Positions 55,999 through 64,000 of a stretch of 64,000 nucleotides of DNA are shown in pieces. The position numbers and the translations under genes were made by a program. The notes under the pieces are model-generated. The model did no database searches. It had not been told where the DNA came from and saw only the letters and a list, made by a program, of their open reading frames with translations. How positions within the stretch are numbered: the stretch's first letter is position 1; every line of letters begins with the position of its first letter. Source of the stretch: Geodermatophilus pulveris (GTDB lineage Bacteria > Actinomycetota > Actinomycetes > Mycobacteriales > Geodermatophilaceae). Location of the stretch: assembly GCF_900188375.1 (NCBI RefSeq), contig NZ_FZOO01000010.1, positions 1 through 64,000 on the forward strand, read 5' to 3'.

Positions 55999-57621
55999 CT
56001 AACCGGCGCGCTGCTGCTGCAGGCGGTCGTCGCGGGGCGCGCTGGCCTCGTCCGGCGGCGGGGGCCCGCCGGCCGCCGTCCGGCGGGAGCCCAGCCGCCG
56101 CAGCAGCGCGGCGACCTCGCCGACCGCCGACGACGTCGCGCCCTCCGGCACCGCGCCCTCCACCTGCTGCAGCGCCGCGGCGAGCGCCCGCTCCTCCCCC
56201 GAGAGCATCCCCCGGTATGCCGGGTCGAGCAGGTAGCCGGTGGGCGGGGTGGACAGGCAGCAGAGGCAGTCCAGCAGCACCTCCAGCAGCCGGGCCGCCT
56301 CCGCCGGCGGGGTGTCCGCGGGCGCCATGGCCACGGTCTGCACGTCGCGCTCCCACAGCCGGGCGCGGGCCGGGTCGTCGGTCAGCGTGAGCACGGTGCC
56401 GCTGCGCCGGCGGGGCGCCGCCCCGGGGGCCTGGACGGCGCTGCGCACCTGGTGGGCGATGCGGATGAGGTCGTCGTCCTGCATGGAGGTGCCGACGAAC
56501 AGCACGTGCCGGGTGAGCAGCAGGGAGTGCAGCACCCCGGCCAGCGCCGCGCGGCTGTCGCCGAACTGCAGGTACTCCTCGCGGGTCAGCACGATGCTCG
56601 CCGGGTGCGCGGCGTCCCCGTGCAGCTTGAGCAGCCACGGCCGGCCGGGCTCGGCCTCGTCGAAGGGCAGCACCGCGAGGTCCCGGCCGATGTCGGCGGC
56701 GGCGAGCTCGACCAGCGGGTCGTAGTTGGTGGTGACGAACTCCTGCACCGGCAGGTCGGCGATCAGCGCGTGCGCCAGCGCGTACTGGCCCGGCCCGAAC
56801 CGCTCCTGGACGTAGCGCTCCAGCTCCTCCCGGCCGAGCTCGCGGGCCAGCAGCGCCGCGGCGTCCTGCGCCGGCAGCCGGGCCAGGCCGGCGCGCAGGC
56901 CGTCGTCCAGGCCGGTGCGCCCGGCCAGCTCGTCGAGCAGCTGCTCCCAGGTCGGCAGCCCGGCCGCGGCGCTCACCCCGGCGCCGACGAAGGCGGCCAG
57001 CTGGCCGCGCCGGGCGCGCTCGCCGAGGTCGGCGGCCAGCTCGGCCAGGTGCTCGGGCAGGTCCCAGCTGTCCGGCTCCGCGCGGCGCACCCGCTGGGCG
57101 GCGGCCAGGTCGCTGGGGCCGCGCAGCACCAGGGCGACGTCGAAGCCGTGCTCGGCGGCGCCCTCGCGGAGCACCGGCAGCAGCCGCTGCAGCAGCGTGC
57201 CGCGCTGCCCGGCGGCGCCGCCCCAGCCGGTGCCCAGCGCCGGCAGGGCGACCAGCCGGCGGGCCCGCCCGTGCACCGGGGCGGACACCTCGCGGCGGGC
57301 CACCGCGGTCAGCGCCAGCCGCGCCCCGTCGACCAGCCAGCGCAGCGCGTCCTCGCCGTCGCGCTGCTGCTCGTCGACGGTGTCGACCAGCCACAGCCCG
57401 CGCTCACCGGCCCGCCCGCCGGGCACCCGGAGCACCCGCTCGCCGTCGCGCCACGCCAGGCCGAGGCACACCCCGTCGGGGTCCTCGCTGGTCACCACGT
57501 CGTCGGGGAGGAGGTGGCGCCACTCGGAGGTGACCCGCAGCGACCGGTCGGTGGGCACCAGGACGTCGTCGCACACCAGCCGCCGGAGGTCGGCCCCGAC
57601 GACGAAGACGTGTCCGGTCAC
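55999..57621 (-). CDS. SIR2-domain protein with N-terminal macro-like region
   Basis: A 540-aa protein. Residues 1-190 form an unnamed domain that looks macro-like (VFVVGADLRRLVCDDVLVPT; LVALPALGTGWGGAAGQRG). Residues 205-420 are a SIR2_2 NADase/deacylase core: GAGVS at 213-217, TTNYD at 297-301, KLHGD at 332-336 with the catalytic histidine, GTSMQDDD. A helical tail of 120 residues follows. No transmembrane segment. Solitary SIR2 proteins in bacteria often deplete NAD+ in phage defence; an alternative is metabolic deacylation. Start: GTG at 57621 is used, but 57639 is possible. Confidence 0.8.
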   Translation of the reverse strand: MTGHVFVVGADLRRLVCDDVLVPTDRSLRVTSEWRHLLPDDVVTSEDPDGVCLGLAWRDGERVLRVPGGRAGERGLWLVDTVDEQQRDGEDALRWLVDGARLALTAVARREVSAPVHGRARRLVALPALGTGWGGAAGQRGTLLQRLLPVLREGAAEHGFDVALVLRGPSDLAAAQRVRRAEPDSWDLPEHLAELAADLGERARRGQLAAFVGAGVSAAAGLPTWEQLLDELAGRTGLDDGLRAGLARLPAQDAAALLARELGREELERYVQERFGPGQYALAHALIADLPVQEFVTTNYDPLVELAAADIGRDLAVLPFDEAEPGRPWLLKLHGDAAHPASIVLTREEYLQFGDSRAALAGVLHSLLLTRHVLFVGTSMQDDDLIRIAHQVRSAVQAPGAAPRRRSGTVLTLTDDPARARLWERDVQTVAMAPADTPPAEAARLLEVLLDCLCCLSTPPTGYLLDPAYRGMLSGEERALAAALQQVEGAVPEGATSSAVGEVAALLRRLGSRRTAAGGPPPPDEASAPRDDRLQQQRAG

Positions 57622-57691
57622 GGGTGCAGGGGTGCCCACTGCGCGGGCGGCGAACCGGCCGCCGCGCGCGCGGGCGGCACCGGGCGGGCGG

Positions 57692-58294
57692 TCAGCGCGG
57701 GATGCCGCAGCCGCCGGCGCTGCACGCGCAGCCGGCACAGGCCGCCGGCCGGGCCGGCGCCGGGCGGGCCGCCGCGGCACGCAGGTCGAGGGCCGCGACG
57801 ACCAGGGTCACGCCGAGCAGGCCGAGGCCCAGCGCCCCGACGACGGTGGCGGCCCCCGCGGCGCGCGGCCACCCGGCGACCAGCCCGGTGACGGCCAGCA
57901 GGCCGGTCACCAGCACCCACCAGACCAGCGCGGCCTGCCCGCTGCGGCGCACCGCTCCCCCGCGGCGCAGCAGGGTCACCGCCCCGGCGAGCAGCACCGC
58001 CGGGACGGCGGCCAGCACCGCCCAGCCCGCGACGCCGGCGGGACCGAGGGCCATCGCGACGGCCACGCCACCCGCCGCCCCGACCGTCGCGCCCGGCGCG
58101 CCCCGGCCGCCGGTGACCAGGGGCACCGCGCGGGCGACCGCGAGCACGCCGCCCACCCCGAGCAGCAGCCGGGCGCCGCCGCCGGTCCAGGACACCGCCG
58201 CCGCTGCCACTCCGAGCAGGGCGGCGCCGCCGGCCATCCACGCGGGCCACGCCCGCCGCGCCCGCTCCGGGCTCGTCCCCGCCACCGCCGTCAT
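57692..58294 (-). CDS. Multipass membrane protein with Cys-rich tail
   Basis: A 200-aa protein with about five hydrophobic segments (such as WMAGGAALLGVAAAAVSW and VAGWAVLAAVPAVLLAGAV) and a hydrophilic, cysteine-rich C-terminus CAGCACSAGGCG, which could bind a metal or form disulfides. Not recognised as a named family. ATG at 58294 is used; a GTG four codons upstream (58306) is equally likely. It lies upstream of the SIR2 gene on the same strand with a 70-base gap. Confidence 0.65.
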   Translation of the reverse strand: MTAVAGTSPERARRAWPAWMAGGAALLGVAAAAVSWTGGGARLLLGVGGVLAVARAVPLVTGGRGAPGATVGAAGGVAVAMALGPAGVAGWAVLAAVPAVLLAGAVTLLRRGGAVRRSGQAALVWWVLVTGLLAVTGLVAGWPRAAGAATVVGALGLGLLGVTLVVAALDLRAAAARPAPARPAACAGCACSAGGCGIPR

Positions 58295-58413
58295 CGCGCT
58301 CGCCACGGCACCGAGTGTCCCCCACCGGCGCCGGAGCACCCGGCGGGAGCACCGGCGCTGTGCCACCCTGGTGCCCCCGGGGACGGTGCGAGGCAGTGCG
58401 GGAGGAGCCGGCC

Positions 58414-59259
58414 ATGGGCGGGACGACGGGTCGGGCGGCGGGCGCCGCGGACCGCGCGGGCAACAGCGACACCCTCGAGCACCTGGCCCGTGTCGGGCTG
58501 GTCGCCTACGGCGTCGTGCACCTGCTCATCGCCTGGCTGGCCGTCCAGCTGGCCTGGGGCGTCGGCGGCAGCGCGGCCCAGCCCGACCAGAGCGGGGCGC
58601 TGGCCACCCTGGCCCAGCAGCCGTTCGGCACGGTGCTGCTGTGGGTCCTCGCGATCGGCATGGCGGCGCTGGCGGCGTGGCAGGCCGCCGAGGCGCTGCG
58701 CTGGCGCGGCGGCCTGTCCGCGTCCGGGGAGGCGCGGAACAAGGCGGTGGTCACGGTCGTGAAGGCGGTGGCCAAGGCCGTCCTCTACGTGGCCATCGCG
58801 GTGCTCGCCGTGCGCTACGCCACCGGCGGGGGACAGTCCGGCGGTCAGGAGCAGCAGGCCGCGGCCGGCATCTTCGGCCTGCCCGCCGGGCGCTGGATCG
58901 TCCTGCTGCTCGGCCTCGGCATCGTGGGCATCGGCGGCTACCTGGTCCACAAGGGGATCACCAAGCGGTTCCTCAAGGAGATCGACCTCCGCGAGGCGCC
59001 GCCGGAGGCCACCCGGCTGGTGACCCGCCTCGGCCAGGCCGGCTACCCCGCCAAGGGCGTGTCCTTCGGCCTGGTCGGCGCGCTGCTGGTGTGGGCCGCG
59101 GTCACGTACGACCCGGCCGACGCCAGCGGCCTGGACAGCGCCCTGCGCAGCCTGCTGACCGTGCCGTTCGGCCAGTGGCTGCTCACCGTCGTCGCGGTCG
59201 GCATCGCCGCGTTCGGCGCCTACTGCCTCGTCCGGGCGCGCTATCCCGAGCGGACCTGA
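58414..59259 (+). CDS. DUF1206 membrane protein 1
   Basis: A 281-aa integral membrane protein with six predicted helices and two or three internal repeats of about 90 residues: LARVGLVAYGVVHLLIAWLA, then KAVLYVAIAVLAVRYATGG and LGQAGYPAKGVSFGLVGALL. The repeated R-x-G-x-x-A-[YK]-G pattern is diagnostic of DUF1206. Function unknown. ATG at 58414 follows GGGAGGAGCCGG. The stop overlaps the ATG of a second DUF1206 gene (TGATG). Confidence 0.9.
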   Translation: MGGTTGRAAGAADRAGNSDTLEHLARVGLVAYGVVHLLIAWLAVQLAWGVGGSAAQPDQSGALATLAQQPFGTVLLWVLAIGMAALAAWQAAEALRWRGGLSASGEARNKAVVTVVKAVAKAVLYVAIAVLAVRYATGGGQSGGQEQQAAAGIFGLPAGRWIVLLLGLGIVGIGGYLVHKGITKRFLKEIDLREAPPEATRLVTRLGQAGYPAKGVSFGLVGALLVWAAVTYDPADASGLDSALRSLLTVPFGQWLLTVVAVGIAAFGAYCLVRARYPERT

Positions 59260-60200
59260 TGGAGGAACCCCTCGCCCCCCACCGCTCGTGGCCCCGTCCG
59301 GGGGCTCGCCGCGAGCCTGCGGACGGTGAGGGGGACGGGGTCCTCCCCCGGCAGGGGGGCCGCATCGGACGCCTCCTCGAGTCGGCTCGCGAGGTCACCG
59401 ACCACCCGGTGCTGGCGGCGGTGGCCCGGGTGGGCCTGGTGGCCTACGGCGTGCTGCACCTGCTGATCGGCTGGCTGGCGGTCGCGCTGGCCCGGGGCGT
59501 CGACGGCGATGACGCCGACCAGACCGGCGCCCTGCAGGCGGTGGCCGACAGCCCCGGCGGCACGGTGCTGCTGTGGCTGATCGGGCTGGGCCTGTTCTCC
59601 CTCGCGCTGTGGCAGGCCGGCGAGGTGCTGCTGTGGTGGCGCGGGCTGCTGGACCGAGCGCACCGCCTGCGGACGGCGTTCGTGTGCACGAAGTGCCTGG
59701 CCAAGGCGGGCGTCTACGCCGTGCTGGGCGTGACCGCGCTGCTGTTCGCGCTCGGCTGGGAGTACCAGGCCGACGAGCGGTTCCGCGAGCTGACCGGCGA
59801 GGCGCTGGAGGTGCCCGGTGGCGCGCTGCTGGTGTACGCCGTCGCGGCCGGGGTGGCCGCCGTCGGCCTCTACACCCTGGCCCGGGGGGTGACCGGCGGC
59901 TTCATGAAGGACATCGACCTGCCCGCCGCGCCCGACCGCTGGGAGCCGGTCATCGAGGCCGTCGGCCGGGTCGGCTACGTCGCCAAGGGCATCGCCTTCA
60001 GCCTGGTGGGCGTGCTCCTGTGGCGGGCGGCGAGCACCGCCGACATCTCCACGGCGACCGGCCTGGACGGCGCGCTGACCGCGATCGGCTCGGTCCGCGC
60101 CGGGCCCTGGCTGCTCGGTGCGGTGGCCGCCGGGTTCGCCGCCTTCGGCGTGTACGCCCTCGCCCGGGCCCGCTACCCCGACCGGGACCCGTCGTCGTGA
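59259..60200 (+). CDS. DUF1206 membrane protein 2
   Basis: A 313-aa paralogue of the preceding protein: VARVGLVAYGVLHLLIGWLA, KAGVYAVLGVTALLFALGW and GRVGYVAKGIAFSLVGVLLW. It has an additional 45-residue N-terminal arm, Arg/Gly/Pro-rich, that is encoded by a stretch resembling the intergenic hairpin repeat (59285-59345), so the arm may have been gained from repeat insertion. The two DUF1206 genes and the DUF2254 gene overlap at each junction and must form one transcript. Confidence 0.85.
   Translation: MEEPLAPHRSWPRPGARREPADGEGDGVLPRQGGRIGRLLESAREVTDHPVLAAVARVGLVAYGVLHLLIGWLAVALARGVDGDDADQTGALQAVADSPGGTVLLWLIGLGLFSLALWQAGEVLLWWRGLLDRAHRLRTAFVCTKCLAKAGVYAVLGVTALLFALGWEYQADERFRELTGEALEVPGGALLVYAVAAGVAAVGLYTLARGVTGGFMKDIDLPAAPDRWEPVIEAVGRVGYVAKGIAFSLVGVLLWRAASTADISTATGLDGALTAIGSVRAGPWLLGAVAAGFAAFGVYALARARYPDRDPSS
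59285..59345 (+). repeat. Repeat-like sequence inside the 5' end of a coding region
   Basis: The stretch reads gctcgccgcgagcctgcg followed by gacggtgagggggacggggtcc. The same block order occurs in the reverse complement of 61551-61602 (cccgccgcgagcctgcgagc, then gggcagggggtcc). Here it is translated as part of the second DUF1206 protein. Confidence 0.4.
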
Positions 60201-61546
60201 CCGGGCAGGGCAGGTTGGCGAGGGTCCGCGAGGCGGTCACCGGTGCACTGTGGCCGCTGCCGACGGCGGCCATCGTGCTGGCCGTCGGCCTGGGCATCGG
60301 GTTGCCGGTCCTGGACGAGGTGCTGGAATCGGGTCAGCGGCCGCTGGCCCTGGTGTTCGAGGGCGGGCCGTCGGCGGCGCGCGGCATCCTCTCGACGATC
60401 GCCGGCTCCATCATCTCGGTGACCACGCTGCTGTTCTCGCTGACCATCGTGACGCTGCAGCTGGCCAGCAGCCAGTACTCGCCGCGGCTGCTGCAGACGT
60501 TCGTCCGCGACCGCGTCGTCCAGGTCTGCCTCGGGGTGCTGCTCGGCACCTTCGTGTACGCGCTGGTCGTGTTGCGCAGCGTGCGCTCGGAGGACGAGTC
60601 GGACGACTCCTCGTTCGTGCCCCGCCTGGCGGTGACCGTGGCGCTGCTGCTCAGCCTGGCCTCGGTGGCGGCGCTGGTCACGTTCCTCGCCCACCAGACC
60701 CGCCAGCTGCGGGTCGAGACGATGATGCGCGACGTGCACGCCGAGGCCACCACCACCCTCGGGCGGCTGGTCGGGCAGCTGGCGGCCGACGACCAGCCCG
60801 ACGCGCCGCTCCCGGCGGTGCCCGGGCACGCCCGTCCGCTGTGCGCCCGCGCGAGCGGTTTCCTGGTGCGGGTCGAGGCGGCGCCGCTGCTGGAGACGCT
60901 GGCCGGCTGCGGGGCGGTGCTGCGGCTGGACCGCCGTCCCGGGGAATCGGTCGTCGCCGGGACGCCCCTGGCCTGGGCGTGGACCGACGACCCGGCGGCG
61001 TGGCCGCCCGCCGACGAGCTGGAGGCGGCGCTGGCGCGGCACGTGGTGCTGTCCTTCGAGCGGTCCCCGGCGGCCGACCCCAGCTACGGGCTGCGCAAGC
61101 TGGTCGACATCGCCGCCCGCGCGCTCTCCCCCGGCATCAACGACCCGACGACCGCCGTCCACGCGCTGTCGCACGTCTCCGCGCTCATCGGGCAGCTCAG
61201 CTCGCGCGACACCTGGCACCGCCGGGTGACCGGCGACGACGGTGTCGTCCGGCTGCTGCTGCCGTCGTGGGACCACGGGGCGCTGCTGGACCTGGCGGTC
61301 ACCCAGGTCCGCAGCTACGGCCGGCAGGACACCACCGTCGTCGAACGGCTGTTCTCGCTGCTCGCCGAGGCGGGCTGGCGGGCGCGCAGCGCCGAGCAGC
61401 GGCAGGCGGTGCGGGAGCACTGCGCGGCGCTGACCGCCCAGTCGCTCGAGGAGGTGCCGGCCGGGCGCACCGAGGACGACGTGCGGCGGATGGCCGCCGC
61501 GGTCGAGCGGGCGCTCGAGGGCCGGTGGGAGCCCCTGCGGTCCTGA
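60197..61546 (+). CDS. DUF2254 membrane protein
   Basis: A 449-aa protein with about four N-terminal membrane helices (residues 15-160) and a cytoplasmic C-terminal half. Family signatures: SVTTLLFSLTIVTLQLASSQ, SPRLLQTFVRDRVVQVCLG, TFLAHQTRQLRVE and ARALSPGINDPTTAVHALSH. Function unknown; some members are proposed to be channel-like. GTG at 60197 overlaps the DUF1206 stop by 4 bases. Ends before a hairpin repeat. Confidence 0.9.
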   Translation: MTGQGRLARVREAVTGALWPLPTAAIVLAVGLGIGLPVLDEVLESGQRPLALVFEGGPSAARGILSTIAGSIISVTTLLFSLTIVTLQLASSQYSPRLLQTFVRDRVVQVCLGVLLGTFVYALVVLRSVRSEDESDDSSFVPRLAVTVALLLSLASVAALVTFLAHQTRQLRVETMMRDVHAEATTTLGRLVGQLAADDQPDAPLPAVPGHARPLCARASGFLVRVEAAPLLETLAGCGAVLRLDRRPGESVVAGTPLAWAWTDDPAAWPPADELEAALARHVVLSFERSPAADPSYGLRKLVDIAARALSPGINDPTTAVHALSHVSALIGQLSSRDTWHRRVTGDDGVVRLLLPSWDHGALLDLAVTQVRSYGRQDTTVVERLFSLLAEAGWRARSAEQRQAVREHCAALTAQSLEEVPAGRTEDDVRRMAAAVERALEGRWEPLRS

Positions 61547-61550
61547 GCGG

Positions 61551-61602
61551 GGACCCCCTGCCCGACCGCTCGCAGGCTCGCGGCGGGCCCCTGCAGGGGC
61601 CC
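61551..61602. repeat. Intergenic hairpin repeat, copy 2, with perfect palindrome
   Basis: GGGCCCCTGCAGGGGCCC at 61585-61602 is an 18-base perfect palindrome; cccctgc near 61555-61561 can also pair with gcagggg at 61593-61599 to close a longer hairpin. Located between convergent DUF2254 and fabG genes, ending at the fabG stop. Related in block order to 241-294. Probable bidirectional terminator. Confidence 0.6.
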
Positions 61603-62370
61603 TCAGTTCCGGGGGCCGCCGGCGACGTAGAGGACCTGGCCGGAGACGAAGCCGGCACCCTCGCTGGCCAGGAACGACACCGTGTGCGCGATGTCGTCGG
61701 GGCGCCCGGCCCGCTGGACGGGGATCGCGGCCGCCCGCTCGGCGACGTACTCCTCCCAGTCGCGGCCGATGCGGGCGGCGGTGGCGCGGGTCATGTCGGT
61801 GGCGATGAAGCCGGGGGCGACCGCGTTGGCGGTGACGCCGAACCGGCCGAGCTCGACCGCGACGGTCTTGGTGAAGCCCTGCAGGCCGGCCTTGGCGGCG
61901 GCGTAGTTGGCCTGGCCGCGGTTGCCCAGCGCCGAGGTGCTCGACAGGTTGATCACCCGGCCCCAGCCGGCCGCGACCATGTGCTGCTGCACCGCGCGGG
62001 TCATGAGGAAGGACCCGCGCAGGTGCACGTGCATGACGACGTCCCAGTCGGCGTCGGTCATCTTGAACAGCATGGCGTCCCGGGTGACGCCGGCGTTGTT
62101 GACCAGCACCACCGGCGGGCCGAGCTCCGCGGCCACCCGGTCGACGGCGGCCTGCGCCTGGCCGGCGTCGCCGACGTCGGCGCCCACCGCGAGGGCCCGG
62201 CCACCGGCGGCCTCGATCTCCTGGGCGGTGCCGCGGGCGTCGTCCTCGGCCAGGTCGAGCACGGCCACGGCGAAGCCGTCCCGGGCCAGGCGGAGGGCGG
62301 TGGCGGCGCCGATGCCGCGGGCCGCGCCGGTGACGATCGCGACCCGCTGCTGGGCGGTGGGGCTGGACAT
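61603..62370 (-). CDS. 3-oxoacyl-ACP/CoA reductase (FabG-type SDR)
   Basis: A 255-aa classical SDR: TGAARGIGAATA glycine motif, NNAGV, catalytic Ser in INLSSTSALG, YAAAK supplying Tyr and Lys, and PGFIATDMT. It reduces 3-oxoacyl thioesters with NADPH. It lies downstream of a thiolase gene on the same strand, so it more likely serves acetoacetyl-CoA or longer 3-oxoacyl-CoA metabolism than fatty-acid synthesis. ATG at 62370. Confidence 0.85.
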   Translation of the reverse strand: MSSPTAQQRVAIVTGAARGIGAATALRLARDGFAVAVLDLAEDDARGTAQEIEAAGGRALAVGADVGDAGQAQAAVDRVAAELGPPVVLVNNAGVTRDAMLFKMTDADWDVVMHVHLRGSFLMTRAVQQHMVAAGWGRVINLSSTSALGNRGQANYAAAKAGLQGFTKTVAVELGRFGVTANAVAPGFIATDMTRATAARIGRDWEEYVAERAAAIPVQRAGRPDDIAHTVSFLASEGAGFVSGQVLYVAGGPRN

Positions 62371-62407
62371 GCGGCAACTCCGGTGGTGAGAGGACGGGGT
62401 GGATCGG

Positions 62408-62439
62408 CCACCCTCCAGGGGCGTGTGGGGGGAGGGTGG
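62408..62439 (-). terminator. 9-bp hairpin after the thiolase stop
   Basis: CCACCCTCC (62408-62416) pairs perfectly with 62431-62439 around a 14-base loop. It lies 7 bases beyond the thiolase stop codon, ahead of the fabG start. The tail tggtcctccttcag is similar to the end of the copy-1 repeat (gggggtcctcttcag), so it may be a divergent member of the same repeat. Confidence 0.5.
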
Positions 62440-62446
62440 TCCTCCT

Positions 62447-63658
62447 TCAGACCCGCTCGAACAGGGCGGCGAGGCCCTGGCCGCCGCCGATGCACATCGT
62501 CTCCAGCCCGTACCGGGCGTCGCGGCGGGCCATCTCGCGGGTCAGGGTGGCGAGGATCCGGCCGCCGGTCGCGCCCACCGGGTGGCCGAGGGAGATGCCG
62601 GAGCCGTTGACGTTGGTCCGCTCCCAGTCGGCGTCGGTGAAGCCCCACTCCCGGGCGACGGCCAGCACCTGGCTGGCGAACGCCTCGTTGAGCTCGATCA
62701 GGTCGACCTCGGCGAGCTTCACGTCGGCCAGCGCGAGCGCCTTGGCCGTGGCGGGCACCGGGCCGATGCCCATGGTCTTCGGCGGGACGCCGGCCACGGC
62801 CCACGACACCAGCCGGGCCAGCGGGCGCAGGCCCAGCTCGGCGGCCTTCTCCGGCGAGGTCACCACGCACACCGCGGCGCCGTCGTTCTGCCCGCTGGCG
62901 TTGCCGGCGGTGACGGTGGCCTCCGGGTCGTCCCTGCCGAGGATCGGCCGCAGCTTCGCCAGGGTCTCCACGCTGGAGTCCGGTCGGATGTGCTCGTCCC
63001 GGTCGACGACCGTGTCGCCCTTCCGGCCCCGGATGGTCACCGGCACGACCTCCTCGGCGAACCGGCCGGCCTCGGCGGCCGCGGCGGCGCGGTGGTGGCT
63101 GCGGACGGCGTACTCGTCCTGCTCCTCGCGGCTGATCCGGTACTCCCGGCGCAGGTTCTCCGCGGTCTCCAGCATGCCGCCGGGCACCGGGTGGTGCTGC
63201 CCGCCGGCGGTGACCCGGCCGCGGGCCAGCCCGTCCTGCAGCAGCACGCCGGGACCGGCCTTGACGCCCCAGCGCATGGCGGTGGAGTAGAACGGCGCGT
63301 TGCTCATCGACTCCGCGCCGCCGGCCAGGACGACCTCGGACGCGCCGGTCTGCACCTGCATCGCCGCGTACAGCACCGCCTGCAGGCCCGAGCCGCAGCG
63401 CCGGTCCACCTGGATGCCCGAGGCGGTCACCGGCAGGCCCGCGTCCAGCGCGGCGACGCGGCCGAGGGCCGGGGCCTCCATCGTCGGGTAGCAGTGCCCC
63501 AGCAGGACGTCGTCCACCGTCTCCGGCGGCAGGCCGGTCCGCTCCATCACGGCGCGGACGACGGTGGCGGCGAGGTCCTGGACCGGCACGTCGCGCAGGG
63601 CGCCGCCGAACCCCCCCACCGCGGTCCGGAGTGGCTCACAGATGACCGCATCGCGCAC
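62447..63658 (-). CDS. Acetyl-CoA C-acyltransferase (thiolase)
   Basis: A 403-aa thiolase. Nucleophile cysteine in QVDRRCGSGLQAV, GGAESMS loop, NASGQNDGAA, ELNEAFA, NVNGSGISLGHPVGATGGR with the catalytic histidine, and the C-terminal CIGGGQG cysteine. It carries out acetyl-CoA acetyl transfer or 3-ketoacyl-CoA thiolysis. With the FabG-type reductase downstream it could make or break 3-hydroxyacyl-CoA. GTG start at 63658. Diverges from the MFS gene at the edge. Confidence 0.9.
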   Translation of the reverse strand: MRDAVICEPLRTAVGGFGGALRDVPVQDLAATVVRAVMERTGLPPETVDDVLLGHCYPTMEAPALGRVAALDAGLPVTASGIQVDRRCGSGLQAVLYAAMQVQTGASEVVLAGGAESMSNAPFYSTAMRWGVKAGPGVLLQDGLARGRVTAGGQHHPVPGGMLETAENLRREYRISREEQDEYAVRSHHRAAAAAEAGRFAEEVVPVTIRGRKGDTVVDRDEHIRPDSSVETLAKLRPILGRDDPEATVTAGNASGQNDGAAVCVVTSPEKAAELGLRPLARLVSWAVAGVPPKTMGIGPVPATAKALALADVKLAEVDLIELNEAFASQVLAVAREWGFTDADWERTNVNGSGISLGHPVGATGGRILATLTREMARRDARYGLETMCIGGGQGLAALFERV

Positions 63659-63780
63659 GGGGTCCTCCTCGTCGGGTCGCCGTCGGCACCGTGAGTCTGC
63701 CCCCGCGCACCCCGCAGCGTCCCGTCGGCCTCCCCGCCCGCCGCGGGCGGCACCGGCGCCGCGCTCCGTAGGGTGCCGCG

Positions 63781-64000
63781 GTGGCCTGGAGGCGAGCGGT
63801 GTTCACGTTGTTCGCGGTCGCGGCCGGCACCAACGTCCCGACGCCGCTGCTGCTGGTCTACCAGGAGCGGCTGGACCTCTCCGCCGAGGTGCTGACCGCG
63901 CTGTTCGGCTGCTACGCCGCCGGCCTGGTGCCCGCGCTGTTCCTCGCCGGGCCGCTGTCGGACCGGCTGGGCCGCCGCCGCGTCGCGCTGCCCGGCGTGG
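63781..64000 (+). CDS. MFS transporter, N-terminal part (partial)
   Basis: 73 codons, cut by the window end. Starts GTG at 63781 (WRRAVFTLFAVAAGTNVPTP), with a first membrane helix, then LTALFGCYAAGLVPALFLAG as the second and the loop 2-3 motif GPLSDRLGRRR that is diagnostic for the major facilitator superfamily. Substrate cannot be judged from this part. Confidence 0.8.
   Translation, partial: MAWRRAVFTLFAVAAGTNVPTPLLLVYQERLDLSAEVLTALFGCYAAGLVPALFLAGPLSDRLGRRRVALPGV

Noticed and set aside
54895-57891. A 998-codon open frame on the plus strand opposite the P450 and SIR2 genes
   Set aside because: Low-complexity antisense shadow; the minus strand holds heme-binding and SIR2 catalytic motifs.

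Overview
The window reads as chromosomal DNA of a very GC-rich actinobacterium. GC is extreme in third codon positions, GTG starts are frequent, and many genes overlap by 4 bases (ATGA/GTGA). Gene content (HelD, two-domain Lrp, tandem DUF1206, DUF222/HNH remnant, excalibur protein, DUF3048 lipoprotein) fits Geodermatophilaceae-like bacteria (Blastococcus, Geodermatophilus, Modestobacter); that family assignment is inference. No rRNA, tRNA, CRISPR array, insertion sequence or origin was seen.

Layout. 1-188: 3' end of a citrate synthase. 297-5471: a carboxylate-catabolism block (divergent SDR, FAH-family hydrolase, DapA-family aldolase; then L-2-hydroxyglutarate oxidase plus MFS transporter). 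About 5500-7700: an interruption of visibly lower GC holding an orphan membrane protein and a small membrane protein. 8394-18136: one tightly packed minus-strand operon with a TAXI-type TRAP transporter (solute-binding protein, DUF1850 protein, fused permease), a DUF6282 hydrolase, a 722-aa protein that fuses an isopropylmalate-dehydrogenase-like enzyme to an Ldh-family dehydrogenase, a second MFS transporter, an RraA-family protein and a DUF1932 dehydrogenase. A divergent GntR regulator, an SDR and a CoA transferase follow (18315-21023). Together these look like uptake and oxidation of one or more hydroxy- or dicarboxylic acids, substrate unknown.

21024-21693 holds decayed gene remnants. 21694-27914 holds stand-alone genes (S9 peptidase, DUF3048 lipoprotein, DUF1810, glutathionyl-hydroquinone-reductase-like protein, excalibur protein, a DUF6308-like protein). 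28021-39629 is a peptide/amide utilisation region: allantoate-amidohydrolase-like enzyme, a seven-gene dipeptide-type ABC transporter operon with a PLP dehydratase and an amidohydrolase, an Lrp-type regulator and a divergent M20 amidohydrolase. 39692-45555 holds AlaX, a secreted pyroglutamyl-peptidase-fold protein that seems to lack its nucleophile, a double ferredoxin-like-fold protein and two acyl-CoA dehydrogenases.

45623-49369 holds an RsbQ-like hydrolase directly upstream of a PAS-GAF-GAF-PP2C phosphatase, an apparent energy/metabolite-sensing stress module. After a wrecked HNH endonuclease gene (49520-50083) come HelD, an APC permease, a CYP152-type P450, a solitary SIR2-domain protein, membrane proteins of the DUF1206 and DUF2254 families, FabG, a thiolase, and the start of an MFS gene at the right edge.

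Related GC-rich repeats that can fold into hairpins recur next to stop codons (241-294, 61551-61602, 62408-62439), and a related stretch lies inside the 5' end of one gene (about 59285-59345).
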